From positions 78,880 through 142,879 of the forward strand of contig NW_005198167.1 in the NCBI RefSeq assembly GCF_000372725.1: a stretch of 64,000 nt of DNA, read 5' to 3'. Origin of the DNA: Emiliania huxleyi CCMP1516. Lineage: Eukaryota > Haptophyta > Isochrysidales > Noelaerhabdaceae. Position numbers and translations under genes: made by a program. The notes under the pieces were generated by a model. It was not told where the DNA came from, searched no databases, and saw only the letters and a list, made by a program, of their open reading frames with translations. This document shows positions 40,901 through 51,148 of the stretch, piece after piece (the stretch's first letter is position 1; every line of letters starts with the position of its first letter).

Positions 40901-41392
40901 TTTGCGTCCGAGCGCCTAGATGGGGAGAGATGGGGAGAGCGCGTAGTCCTTGTCGTCCAACGATCACTCGAGAGCACTCGAGAGAGGACACGTGTGCCGC
41001 TGTGTGCAGCCGTGGTCAAGCCGTGCTCACTGCAGTCGTCAGCGCACGGCGCGAGACCGCACTCACGCGCTGAACTTGGTGCACTCACGGCACCCGGGCC
41101 GGTGCTTGCACTTTGAATGCCGTGGGGCTCCTCCCCGTGTCCGGGCGTGGAGATGACTTTGTGTGGTGTGTGCAGACGTTTACCTGACCTGTACCGTAGG
41201 TTCGACTCGCTCTCCGACGACCAGGTGCGGCAGCTGTGCATGAGTGGCGACGCGCAGGACATGAGCTACGCCATGGACGAGATGACCCGCCGGAACGACC
41301 TGAGGGGCAGCCAGGGGACGAGCATCCCCACCGGCCGCCGCGTCTCGATGCAGGGGCTGCAGGCGTTGTTCGAGGCAGGAATGGCGCCCTAG
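37927..41392 (+). CDS. Pro/Gly/Ala/Met-repeat protein with organelle-type leader, multi-exon
   Basis: ATG 37927 gives MFALSAASGLLLPPRGAERA and a Ser/Arg/Ala-rich stretch that could be a plastid or mitochondrial presequence. The following exon (from about 38193) reads THAQIAGLARMQGRREGHEA. A long central exon to about 40190 holds APGGMAA heptapeptides (21-bp DNA repeats). The next exon, from about 40237, holds ten or more MAPPKGPAPAG units (33-bp repeats). The last exon (41200-41392) reads FDSLSDDQVRQLCMSGDAQD and ends FEAGMAP. The last intron (40912-41199) is best read with a GC donor (TCCGA|GCGCC), giving EFASE+FDSLSDD. Low-complexity proteins of this kind can be structural or cell-surface; the function is unknown. 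Confidence 0.5.
40340..40710. repeat. 33-bp minisatellite, about eleven units
   Basis: Unit ATGGCGCCGCCGAAGGGG followed by CCTGCTCCGGCGGGG or CCAGCTCCGGCGGGG. One unit at 40436-40447 is truncated to 15 bp. It is coding, giving MAPPKGPAPAG repeats. Confidence 0.95.
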
Positions 41393-42787
41393 CCAGACCT
41401 GGTGGCCGAATGTACATGTGGAGTATTCCGAGGGAGAACGAGGAGCAGAGATGAGAAGAAAGAGATAGCGTGATGCCCGAGTGCCGAGTGGTAAAATGCA
41501 ACTTTGGCATTCCGCACGGCGGCTTGCCGGCGCGCTCAACGACAGAAAAAAAAATGCGCTTTACCTGCGAAAGACACTACTCTCCCCCCCCCGTCACTTG
41601 TCCCCCTTGGCGTGGCGCGCCTCTCCCCCAGCTCTCGGTATCGCGTACTGCACGAGGCTACCGTGGGCCCCGCCTGCGCGCTGGGGGTTCCCTGCCCTGT
41701 CGGGAAGCCTAGCTCTGAACCTGGGGTCGCTACCTAATGCGGGGCTCCTGGACGGGTGATGAAGTTCGCCTTGAATCTCTCGTCTCGCTTTCCCCCCTAC
41801 TCGCGTCCATCGGGGGTACTCCCGTGCCTTGGCTCTCTGATCTCCCCCTCCCCCCCCCCCCCTCCTTCCCTCTCCGGGATGAGAAGCGCGCTGCTGTCCC
41901 TAGAGTGGGGTCGGGTGTTGGGGGAATTGATTAGGCACCATGTTGTCCGCGGCCGCCCACGGACGATCGCCGGAGTGGGCCGAAGGACAGAGGCTTGCCT
42001 GCGTGGGGGCGCGCGGGCGCCCACTCAGGCTCGGCCTCCGTTGTCTCAGCCTTCAGTTCACCTCTCCTAGCGCCCGGTTTTGCGTGGCGACCTTCATTTC
42101 GGGGTCGAAGGTGCTACACACACTTGCCCCCTGGTGGTCTGGCACTCGGCGTTATACCTACTGGGGTTAGGCTGTTTTTCTTTTATTTTCTGAATTCACG
42201 CGGTGTTCTTTCTTTCCTGTCAGTTTGGCGTTATCCCTACTGGGGTTAGGCTGTTTTTCTTTTAGGCGTATGCGTGCACATGGTGCTGTATGCTGTGTAC
42301 TTTGCTGTGTGTGCAGGCAGGCTGGCAGTGTGTGCTCTGTGCTGTGTGCAGGCAGACTGGACAGCGGACTGAACGGATGGCGGAGCGTGCGCGCAGCGTG
42401 CCACGCGCGCGCCTCGTGCAGTGCAGACCAGGCGCGTGGCGGCAGGGGCGCAGCGCGGAGCACGCGGGCTGAATGTTCAGAACAAGCAGGGCTGCTGTGC
42501 AGTCGCGCTCAACGACAGCACGTTCCGCGCGGCGAGGCGCCAGGCTCGTGCGACGCGGCGGACCGCCAGCACCGCGCCGATCGGCAGAAGAGCGATGTCC
42601 GATGACGGCCTCCAGCGGGTCGCCCTCGAGAATAGTGGGGGAAATGGTAAATTTTGAAAGTCGCACTACAAGCCCGGCAAGCTCAGCACTGACTGTGGAC
42701 ACTATGGGGAGTCTATAGCTATGCCCCTTACATCCAGGGACCGACCACACGAGGGCCCACACCCGTCTCAAGACAGACAAATTTCGG
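41393..42787. other. Intergenic region without a supported gene
   Basis: It holds a C-run at 41850-41863, and a 37-bp near-identical pair (GGCGTTAT.CCTACTGGGG and on to the T-run) at 42149 and 42227. A GCTGTGTGCAGGCAG-type short repeat lies at 42300-42360. The stretch 41600-42070 looks like untranslated mobile-element sequence, but I cannot delimit it. Confidence 0.5.
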
Positions 42788-43276
42788 TCACCGGCGCGCG
42801 CGCGGCGCCTCCTCCTCCTCCTCCTCTTCAATGAGCGGCGTGCGGGGCGGGCCGGTGGCGCCCAGCTCGCGGGGATCGAGCCGCCACCCATACGAGACGG
42901 GTTTGTTCCACTTCTCGGGAAGAAAGGCGATCCATCTCTCCCCCGCCGGCTCGTCGTACTCGGGGTCGGCGTCCCACGCCCAGAGCAGCATGCCGGCCGG
43001 GAGGATCTTGCGTGCGCGCGGGCTCCTCTTGTCGGTGAGGCCGTCCGCGACGCGCTTCACCCTGCCGGCGGCCCAGATCTTGACCGTCCTACCCTCCTCC
43101 TTGTATGGCCAGCACACCTCGAGCCACTTGCCCACGAGTCGCGTGTCGAAGGGGGGGGCTTCGCGGTCCTGCCGCACCTCGACGCTGTCTGAGATGCCCG
43201 CCGCCTCGCGCAGCTCCCGCGCGACCTTCGCCTTCGGGAGGAGGTTCGAGACGTTGAAGATGCTCTGCTGCTCCAC
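42788..43276 (-). CDS. Repeat-associated ORF with chromo/SH3-like barrel, likely transposon-derived
   Basis: The frame reads FNVSNLLPKAKVARELREAA, then FDTRLVGKWLEVCWPYKEEG and VKIWAAGRVKRVADGLTDKR. ARKILPAGMLLWAWDADPEY and EKWNKPVSYGWRLDP follow, with an acidic end of seven Glu. Such a barrel domain (L-V-G-K-x-x-E-V-x-W, I-W-x-x-G-x-V-x-x-V) occurs at the end of many high-copy ORFs in algal genomes (from memory). An acceptor CTTGCACAG just before the first residues indicates that this is the last exon of a longer gene. The region 43280-43490 may hold another exon (PDCLALAIELQLDAQGAAAA). Confidence 0.5.
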   Translation of the reverse strand: MEQQSIFNVSNLLPKAKVARELREAAGISDSVEVRQDREAPPFDTRLVGKWLEVCWPYKEEGRTVKIWAAGRVKRVADGLTDKRSPRARKILPAGMLLWAWDADPEYDEPAGERWIAFLPEKWNKPVSYGWRLDPRELGATGPPRTPLIEEEEEEEAPRARR

Positions 43277-43834
43277 CGCCCGACCTGTGCAAGGTGCTTG
43301 GCAGCACTTGGTAGCTTGAGGCGTGTCTCACAGCCCTGGCCGTGAAGCGCCCCCGCCCCGGCCTCCGGCGACCCGACGGCCGCCTCCGCGGCGGCGGCGC
43401 CCTGCGCGTCCAGCTGCAGCTCGATCGCCAGGGCCAAGCAGTCCGGGCCCTGAGGCCCCCGAGCAGTGCAAACATCCATCGCTTCCATGCCTCGAGGAGC
43501 GATCTACCGGTTCCTCACCCGTCATCCTGACGCCGAACGAAAACACCGTCGGATCGCCTCGAGATCCAGTTTGGGTTTGGGGCTTGGAAAATGAATGTTT
43601 TAGTGGACCATTTCCCCCACATCGAGAAGCACACGGGGTCATTAATTGCCTCAATCGAAGCACGAAGCCTCCATGGTACAGCTTGGGCGATTGCACAGCG
43701 GGCGCGGGGTGGAAGCTTGGGTAAACGGGCTTGAAGCCAGCGCCCCCAGCGCGTACTCGAATGCCGCCGGGATTTCTTTTTCAGGGCGTTTGCGTCAAGC
43801 CCGCCGCTTGTTGGACAAAATCAGCTGGCTCAAA

Positions 43835-45242
43835 ATGCCGAAAACCGCGCCAATCGTCACCGCCAACGAGGTGGTGGGCAAAGCCGGCGACGAGTGGCCT
43901 TCTTCGGCTCCCGATCAAGAGGCTCCCAAGCCCGGGCGCTCGGCGTTTTGGTGGGAAGCCCGGCCGCTGCCCGCGCAGCGAGGCTCCCGTCCGCGCATCG
44001 TTCTGGTGGCCGTCGTTATGATTGGCGTCTTCTCTTTCCTCATGTACAGCGTGTTCCGAGATGCCCCTCGGGAGGGAAGGCAGTTCCCGCTGTGCCCGCA
44101 TGACCTGTCCAGCGTGCAGGCCGGCACGAGCTGCACTGTGGCGTGGTCAGCGCTGCGCACCAAGGTTCACCCGACCCAAGTCAGCGTTGGCTACGTATGG
44201 GCACTTAAGCATAAGGTGGAGAAGATGTACTCGGAGGAGTCGGCGCAAGAGAGGATGGACGGGAAGCACATCCCGTGCATCAAGCGCGGCAGCGAGCTCT
44301 ACTTCTCCGACGGACACCATACGCTCTCTGCCCTCGATTCTTCCGGCTTCTGGCACCTTGCAGCACGCGACGCTGTGCCACGATTCACTGTATTGCTCAC
44401 TCGTCCGAGTATTGCGTAGGGCGACGGAGGTTACCATCGTCGTCCTCTGCGACCTGACTGCGCTCAGCGTCGCCGATTTTTGGGCGACGATGGGTGAGAA
44501 GGGATTCGCCTACCTTTACGGCCGCCCCTCTGGGCCGTGGACATCACTGCCGGAGCCACTCGCTTTCAGCGCGCTGCCCTCCCTCGTCGTCTTCAACAAC
44601 CACGAGCCGCCGAGCTTCACGGATGACCCGTGGCGCGCGCTTTCCGGCGCATCGCGAAAGATCTCGAACCAGAAGTCCTGCAAGGCGGCCGCATCAAACA
44701 CAAAGTACTGCATGCGCGCCTATGACCGCGTCTGCAACGCCGAAAAGGGAAACAGCAGCATCTTCTTCTTCGAGTACTACTGGGCGCCCGCCGCCCTAGT
44801 ACCGCCCCATACGCCCGTCTGTGCATCGCCCACACACCGCCTCTCCTCTGCCGTGACCCGTGTCGCTGTGTGCGTCTTTCAGGGCTACTTTTGGAACGCC
44901 GCGTGGCTGGACCCGTCGCTGTGGGAGACGGACCTGACCAACCGCTCCGACTACGACGCCTTCGCCGCCTCCGTCGCCTCGCTGCCGCAGGTGAGGCCCG
45001 ACACACCCGGCCTGTCGACGGCGGACATCGAGGAGGCGATCAAGCTCTGGTTCGACGCAGCGGAGCAGCTCGTCCCCCTCTCCCGCTCCTTTGGAGCCCG
45101 CAACTACGTCCTGCCGGCCGGCTTCCTCGAGCGGCAGACCCTGCCCGGCCACGTGGCGGGGATGGCGCCGCTGCAGGAGAAGGACCCCAAGTGCGGACAG
45201 GCGGCGGCTAGCTGCGACGTGCCCACGCAAATTAGGGTCTAG
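43835..45242 (+). CDS. Membrane-anchored ParB-like nuclease-fold protein, three exons
   Basis: Exons 43835-44352, 44420-44783 (or 44798) and 44883-45242 join in frame. Residues about 55-75 (IVLVAVVMIGVFSFLMYSV) form one membrane anchor, with the rest lumenal or extracellular. The following domain has LRTKVHPTQVSVGYVWALKH, a putative acidic/Lys stretch, and YFSDGHHTLSALDSSGF. This matches the ParBc_2 family (R-x-x-x-P-T-Q...D-x-H-H) of ParB/Srx-fold proteins that bind nucleotides or act on phosphates. Exon 2 continues with VTIVVLCDLTALSVADFWAT and exon 3 with GYFWNAAWLDPSLWE. Intron 1 needs a GC donor (TTCTG|GCACC) and acceptor GTAG|G to stay in frame. ATG 43835 (MPKTAPIVTA) is preferred; longer starts are open. 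Confidence 0.7.
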
Positions 45243-45373
45243 GGGCTATAGCGGAAACGCGTCAAGCTGTCAAGCCGGCGTCAAGCCGCTCCCCCATTCG
45301 CCCCTACCGCGCTCGCGATGAGCGAGGCGCCACCTCACCGCCACGTCAGTAGAGTACACACAGAGGGACGTAC

Positions 45374-46242
45374 GAGTGCGGGTCAGGAGGCCCTAAAACG
45401 GCGGGAGGGGTAGGGGTGCCGCTGTAGGGGTGTGGAGGGGTCGGGAGGGCGGGAGTGTGGACCGTGACCTAAAGCCCTCCACCGGCAGAGGTGTCAGGCG
45501 GCAGGGCCCAGGAGGGGTGGGGGCTGGGAGGGCTGGCCAAAAGCGAGGCGTAGGAGGGCTCGTGAGGGCTTGGGAGGGCGTGGAGAGCTCGGAGGGGTCG
45601 GAGGGCTCAGAGGGCAGAGAGGCACGAGGGTGGCGCTGGTGGGCTCGTGAGGGCTCGGGAGGGCTCACAAGGGATGGAGTGCCCGGAGGGCTCGGAGGGG
45701 CGAGCCGCCGAACCGGGCTCGGGGGGCTCGGAGGGCTCGGAGGGCTCGGAGGGCTCGGAGGGCTCGGAGGGCTCGGAGGGCTGGAGGGCTCCAGTAGGGC
45801 TCGGAGGGGTCTGGAGGGCTCGGAAGCTCGAGCCCTCAGAGCCCTCCGAGCCCTCTTGGGGGGCAGAAGAACATAAGCCGCGACATCGTTTTTTTTATCT
45901 TTTTGCGACCCCTCCCGAAGGGCCCTTCCGACCCCTCTCGAGCCCTACCGCCACGAAGATCCTCCCTTGTCCGACCGTCCCTCCGAGCCCACCCGGCGTC
46001 CGGGGAGGGGGTTAGCCCTGTGGAGCCCTCCCGACGCCGATCCGACGGGGACCCCTCCAGCCCTGTGGGCTGGCGAGCCCTCCGGTCGGAGGGGTGGAAG
46101 TGGGAGGGCTCGAGGACGGACCTCTCTCGCTCCGGGAGGGTGGAGGGGTGCAGGGTGGAGGGGGTGGAGGGGTGGCTGAGCCCTCTAGCTCTTCCGATAA
46201 GCCCTACCCCTCCCGCCGTTTTAGGGCTTGCTGACCCGCTAT
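45374..46242. mobile_element. Non-autonomous Mutator-like DNA element with 9-bp target duplication
   Basis: The direct repeat GGGACGTAC flanks the element at 45365-45373 and 46243-46251. Inside are terminal inverted repeats of about 40 bp sharing GCGGGTCAG, a variable 5 bp, and CCCTAAAACGGCGGGAGGGG. The interior is made of GGGCTCGGAG-type decamers (about eight in tandem at 45715-45800), while the right half has the inverted form (GAGCCCTCC). There is no transposase. A 9-bp target duplication with long inverted termini is characteristic of Mutator-like elements. Confidence 0.82.
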
Positions 46243-46393
46243 GGGACGTACACACATATATGGCGACACACAACGCGTACTGGGGCAATCTCCATCCTTC
46301 ATGGCATGTTTAACGAAATGAATGAAAACTGCTCGCGAGTTGCAACATTCGCAACTAGCAGCACTCTACAAGCGCAGCTCGAGACTCCTCCTT

Positions 46394-46729
46394 TCACTTC
46401 TCTTTATCTGCGCCCGCTCGCGCTGGCTTCGATCCCGTACCCGAGAGGAGGGCAAGCAGGCCGAGAAGGAGCAGCAGCCCGGCCCACATTTCCGCGGTGG
46501 TGTTCTGGCTCAGCCAGGCTTTCGCGTCATTGGTAGCCCTCAACCCAGATTGCACAATGACTGAAAGATTGGCGTCAACAAAGTGGAAGACGGCCAGCAC
46601 GCCTCGGACGGCCGCCCACTTCATCGGATTGTTGGCTGCGGCTGCCTCGTGGGCCTTCCGTATCGCCTCGGCCGCTGCTTGGCGAGCCGCATCCTCGGTC
46701 GTGGCTGCGCCTGTGATAGGATCGGGCAT
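46394..46729 (-). CDS. Small single-TM protein
   Basis: ATG 46729 gives 111 residues beginning MPDPITGAATTEDAARQAAA. An amphipathic helix is followed by AVRGVLAVFHFVDANLSVIV and, near the C-terminus, a clear membrane helix, MWAGLLLLLGLLALLSG. The tail SKPARAGADKEK is charged. It is probably tail-anchored or a small bitopic protein. The family is not recognised. A longer frame exists upstream but lacks an ATG. The gene lies just beyond the Mutator-like element. Confidence 0.55.
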   Translation of the reverse strand: MPDPITGAATTEDAARQAAAEAIRKAHEAAAANNPMKWAAVRGVLAVFHFVDANLSVIVQSGLRATNDAKAWLSQNTTAEMWAGLLLLLGLLALLSGTGSKPARAGADKEK

Positions 46730-48461
46730 GCGACGAGTCCTCCACACGCGCAACGCAGGCCGCGCCCAGCCCTCGGCGGGCGGGGCAAAATCCAAAAAAA
46801 TCGCTAAATGGCACGGACAAAAAGAAGCATGCCGAAATCTCGCTCAGCAGGTCTGTGGCGAGAGAGTCGCCCTGTCACCAAATTTGCTCCTCAAGTATTG
46901 TGTGAGACTCACGTCTAAACGACAGGAGCCCCACTGCATTAATTAGAAGGCCTTGTGGCTGTGTCTTTTAGATGGACGCAGGAAGCTTCCGGCGGTGGTT
47001 CGAATCCACAGGAGCCGATGGGTGAAGGGGCTGAGGGCTGGAGGTCTGAGGCTCACCCATTGAGGAACTGAGGGTACTGCGCTCCGTCCCACCCGGATCC
47101 TCTGGCCCGCCGCAGGCGCCGATTTTTCGGATTTTTTGGCGATTTTTTTACTTGTTTTCATGGGAATTCGGCGTACTTGCGGCCACATGCTATCACGCCT
47201 TGCGACAGCCTGTCGGCGCTGCTGACCGTGCCATGATGCACAATTGATCACCTGCATAGCTCGCGGCCTTAGTATCAAGCATTCAGTGACGACCTGATCG
47301 TACGGCCAGTAGGAAGGTGTCCTTCCATCGTGTGCACGCTTCTGACGCAATGCGCGTCACAAACTGCCTCGGATTGGCTGCTGGCACTCTCGAGGCTATG
47401 CCTACACAGCCTCGCGCGCATGGGCAGTCAAGAGAGACCACGCACTTCTCAGGACAGCGCCGGTGCCTCTCTCTTGGACCGGCAAACTTGGTGGTATCGT
47501 GTCACCAATGTGGGACCAGTGCGGCATTCCGGCATCGCGCCATCGACAGCTCTGAACTGCGCCTCACCACTGACCGGGAAGGCCGCCAAGTGGGCCAGCA
47601 CAGGTCGCACATTGTGGCAGCAGTCAGCAGTGCATGGCTGATAGCTAGAGCAGCAGCGTCAGGGTCGCAGGGCCGGATCGTGTCAAGCCTCTCGCCCGGC
47701 CGGCCGTGTGCAGACGTCGGCCTGTCTGCTGTCTGGAGTGATCTGTCGGCGGTCAGTACGACCGATCAGGTCGGAGTTTTCTGATGGTTGGAGGGTCTAT
47801 CTGTTGTGTACTCCTCGAGATCTCTCCAAATCTGCCCTCTGATTAACCTAGCTTAATCGGGAAGTTGGTACTGTGAGCGACTGTGAGCGCCGGAGCCCCG
47901 TTTCCGCACTGCTGCGCGGCGCACGGTGTGGGCCGGGAGCCCCCGCGCCGGCCCAGAGCCCGGATCATGCTGAACAAGCTCCTCTTGTAGCTAGATCGGT
48001 CACACCGCCATCACCGCCGACGTCTCCCAGTGAGACGATGGAGAGGGGGGACGACACTGCTTCAGCAGCGTGCACCTCGATCCTTGGAGGATTGGAGTGC
48101 AGTCGGCAACCGCACATCCTATACCGTGTGTTTGTTATGACCCCCGAGAGACGGAAGAGACGATCGAGGGGTCCCGTACCATGTGCGGAATCGACCCTGT
48201 CCCAGTGCAACAGTGCAACAGTGCGGTCCACGCCCCTCCACTGTACCTCGCCAGACAGTTGTGCGCATGTGCCATGTGGAGTGGCGCGGGGGGTTGTGCA
48301 GACGGAGGGGCCCCACGACGCGACAGAGAAAACGAGGGGCGCACACAGGGCGCCGAAAACAGTATACACCCAGTGCAAAAGAAAGAACTTTTCCTCCAAA
48401 TCGCTCGCACTCGAGGACTGACACCCGCAGCTAGCAATACTCTTCGACGGCTAGAAAGAGA
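46730..48461. other. Long intergenic stretch, no gene supported
   Basis: There are T-runs at 47127-47150, and a GGTTCGAATCC string at 46996 that resembles a tRNA T-arm but has no matching tRNA body. Open frames at 47317-47784 and 47873-48421 lack coding character in my reading. Confidence 0.5.
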
Positions 48462-50304
48462 TCAGCACATGTCGGTGAACGTGTCCGAGTAGACCAGCTG
48501 GCGAATCATCTCGTAGCCCGCGGCGGGCTGGTTCATGGGAACGAGGTGGCCTGAGTTGAGAAAGACGAGGTTCCCAAACTTGCCGGTCGCACGCAGCACG
48601 CCCGAGGGGATGCCATTGACGGTCCAAGTGCACGCCGTGGTGTTCGCATACTTGCTCGCGTCCGCCCACTTGCCCTCGTTTGCGACCACGTCCACGGACT
48701 GGGCGACACCGAGCGCGTTGCAGCTGCTGCCGTCGTACTGGCCCGCGTACATCAACACCTTGTACTCATTGAACAGCGTCGCTAGCATCTCGTCCGGCAG
48801 GTCCGAGATCTGCGGCTCCCACAGGGCGTCGCTCACCTGCGAGACACAAAGCCGAGGGTGCAGCGCTTGTCGCCGAGATCCGCGGCCACTATGGTCGGCT
48901 CACGGGGTTGCCCGGCTTGCCGCCATCCTGCTGCACCCATTTGGTCTCGCCGACGTTGAGTGCCTTGCGAACCTCCTCCTTGTTGAGGTACTCGCCTGCT
49001 CAACAGCAGCAACGCGTGAGAGGCGCTTCGGGTGCCGGCCGCGAAAAGAGACTGCGCGTGGCTACTCAGCCAGCCACTGAGGGCAGAGAATTCGTCAGCC
49101 GGCGATCGGATGTCGTAGATGAACTTGACTGCCTCGCCAAAGACCTTCTCGAGCGCGTCGCACTTGAAGTAGGCGCTCTTCCACAGATCATGAGATGGCA
49201 CAGGCCGCTCCTTCATCTCGTCAATGGCCTCGAGCTCCTGCGGCGCGGCGGCAGGAGGTAGGTGCGGGCGCTCAAAATGAGCCTAGGGCCTGACCCTGTC
49301 CTCGAGAGCACGCGCCTGCTTGCACGCCTTGAGGTTCTTGCGCGCCACTCGCAGCTTCTCCGGATCCGTGTACCCGAGCCCAGTGGCCATCGTCACCATC
49401 GCCTCGGTCTGCAGGTAAGGGTATAGCACGCCGTTGCCGATGGCCATGCCGACGAGCGGCATCGCCACCGGTTCGCCTTTCGCCACCAACGCCTTGTTTG
49501 TCTCATAGACGTGGTAGCAAAAGTGCGGGATCCACTTGCCAGCAAAGGACTCGCCCGTGACGTACACGTCGGAATCCTTATACTCTGGGTGGATCTTGTA
49601 GAACTCTGTCATGCCCTTGAGCAGGTCGGCTGCTGCCTCCTCCATGCTCGCGGCGTACGTCCCGGTCGCGGTGGTCGCGTAGCCGGCCCCCACAGGCTGA
49701 TCCCACATCATGACGTGCGCGAGCTCGTGCCAGGGTAGGCCGGTCGGAGTAAGCGTGGCGGCGTCCGATTGCAGCTCAAACGGCCCGATCTTCTCAATCA
49801 GCCAACCCGTCATGGAGGAGGCGCCCGGCCTGCACACGCGAGGCGAGGCATCGGGGAGGAGGGGCAGGGAGTGGCGGGCGGGGGGCTGACCACTGGGGCG
49901 GAGCCGCACCCGCCGTTGAGCCATATTACGATTGGCACCTTGCTCTTTTCCTCCAGGTCGTCCTTCACGCGGCTTGACTCGGCAAACCAGTAGAAGAGCT
50001 TGTTGCGCGCGGTGCTGTTGACCGTGACGAGGCCAGCGTACTGCACGGTGTCCAGCGGCGGAGCGCCCGGCAGCGAGGTTACGGCGTCGGGAGGGCGAGC
50101 AGCAACGGTTGCGCTTGCTTCAAAGCTCTTTAGCGGGAGCTGGAGCAGCTGGGCCGGGAATGGAAGCAGCTCTGAACCGGCGGCGAAGAGAAGCAGCGCG
50201 CCGAGTGCGATGCCACCGAGGGCTAGGGAGGCTGCGCGAGTGGACTTCGCACGATCAGCACTTCCGAGGAGTGGGATATAGGGAGCCGGCCCGTCGGCAG
50301 CCAT
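48462..50304 (-). CDS. Serine carboxypeptidase S10 (vitellogenic-carboxypeptidase-like), five exons, complete
   Basis: Exons 50304-49910, 49829-49316, 49237-49078, 48995-48904 and 48836-48462 give an uninterrupted 511-residue protein. An N-terminal membrane helix (ASLALGGIALGALLLFAAG, residues 25-43) acts as signal anchor. The family hallmarks are all present: the oxyanion segment IVIWLNGG+PGASSMTGWL, the WDQPVGAGY motif, the nucleophile TGESFAGKWIP, the Asp in MYAGQYDGSSC and the His in LNSGHLVPMNQP. It removes C-terminal residues from peptides at acidic pH, normally in vacuole, lysosome or secretory pathway (family knowledge). The second intron needs a GC donor (AAGCAG|GCGCGT); the others use GT. 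Its start is 80 bp from a divergent small gene. Confidence 0.93.
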
Positions 50305-50384
50305 GTGTCGAGTGGATTGGTAGTTATCGGGACGGCCGACGTCGTGGACGGTCGTTGCTCCCCGCCCCACTTGCGCCACGCAGG

Positions 50385-50648
50385 ATGGTTTGGCTCACGG
50401 GCGTGTGGGCGGAGGACAAGAGGCACAACCAGCCCATGAACCGCGCCTACTACAGCACCATGAAGGGTTCGGGCGCGATCGCGCCCAATGTCACTCCCCC
50501 GGCGCCACCAGGGGCGCCAAAACCATCCTCGCCAAAGCCAAGTTACCAGTCGGCCCTGCACGAAGCCAACACTAGGTCAGCTGGGTTCTACAACGACGCA
50601 TGGCAGGGTGGGAAAATCATGGGCAACGACTTCTGGCCCATGTGCTAG
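50385..50648 (+). CDS. Small Pro/Ser-rich protein, divergent from the carboxypeptidase
   Basis: ATG 50385 gives 87 residues: MVWLTGVWAEDKRHNQPMN, AYYSTMKGSGAIAPNVTPP, a Pro-rich PAPPGAPKPSSPKPSY linker and SAGFYNDAWQGGKIMGNDFW ending PMC. The frame is compact and looks coding. GCCACGCAG|GATGG just before the ATG could equally be an acceptor, in which case an upstream exon would exist. I know no family. The 80 bp between this start and that of the carboxypeptidase would be a shared promoter. Confidence 0.5.
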   Translation: MVWLTGVWAEDKRHNQPMNRAYYSTMKGSGAIAPNVTPPAPPGAPKPSSPKPSYQSALHEANTRSAGFYNDAWQGGKIMGNDFWPMC

Positions 50649-51148
50649 AATGACGCTTCACTTGCTCGAATTGCCTTCATTCAGCGACTTCACGACGACG
50701 GACTCGGACACCCCTGCCTTCTCGGAGTTGTAGGCCTCTTGGTAGGGAGGAGCTTTGATTTCCGGCAGCTTCACCGAGAAGCTTTCGTCCCGTCTCGTGA
50801 CGCACACTTTGGAGTCTCAGTTTCTCTCGAACTATATTGTTTCGACCAAAACGCAAAAGCAGGGCCTAGGCTCACAACCGCGTGCTCCCTTGCCCAGCGC
50901 ATCTGCCGAACATGCACACGCTGCTCCCGGCCGCCGAGCCCGCCCTCTTCCTCATGACGGCGGCGGCAGCGGCGCCCGCTAGAATATACTCGCGGCGTCG
51001 GCTCCCCTCTTCAGCCCGCGCGCCCCTCGTTGCCCCTCGAGACCGTCGCTCACATATGGCGTGAGCAGAGGTGGAACGCTCGAGGCTGGTGAGCTGTCCC
51101 TGTGGCAGCCTCCGTCGCGCGCCCTCAGGGCCGCGCGTGTCGGCGCTG

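Noticed and set aside
46988-47020. tRNA-like T-arm (GGTTCGAATCC)
   Set aside because: No 7-bp acceptor partner, D-arm or anticodon arm at the right spacing on either strand.
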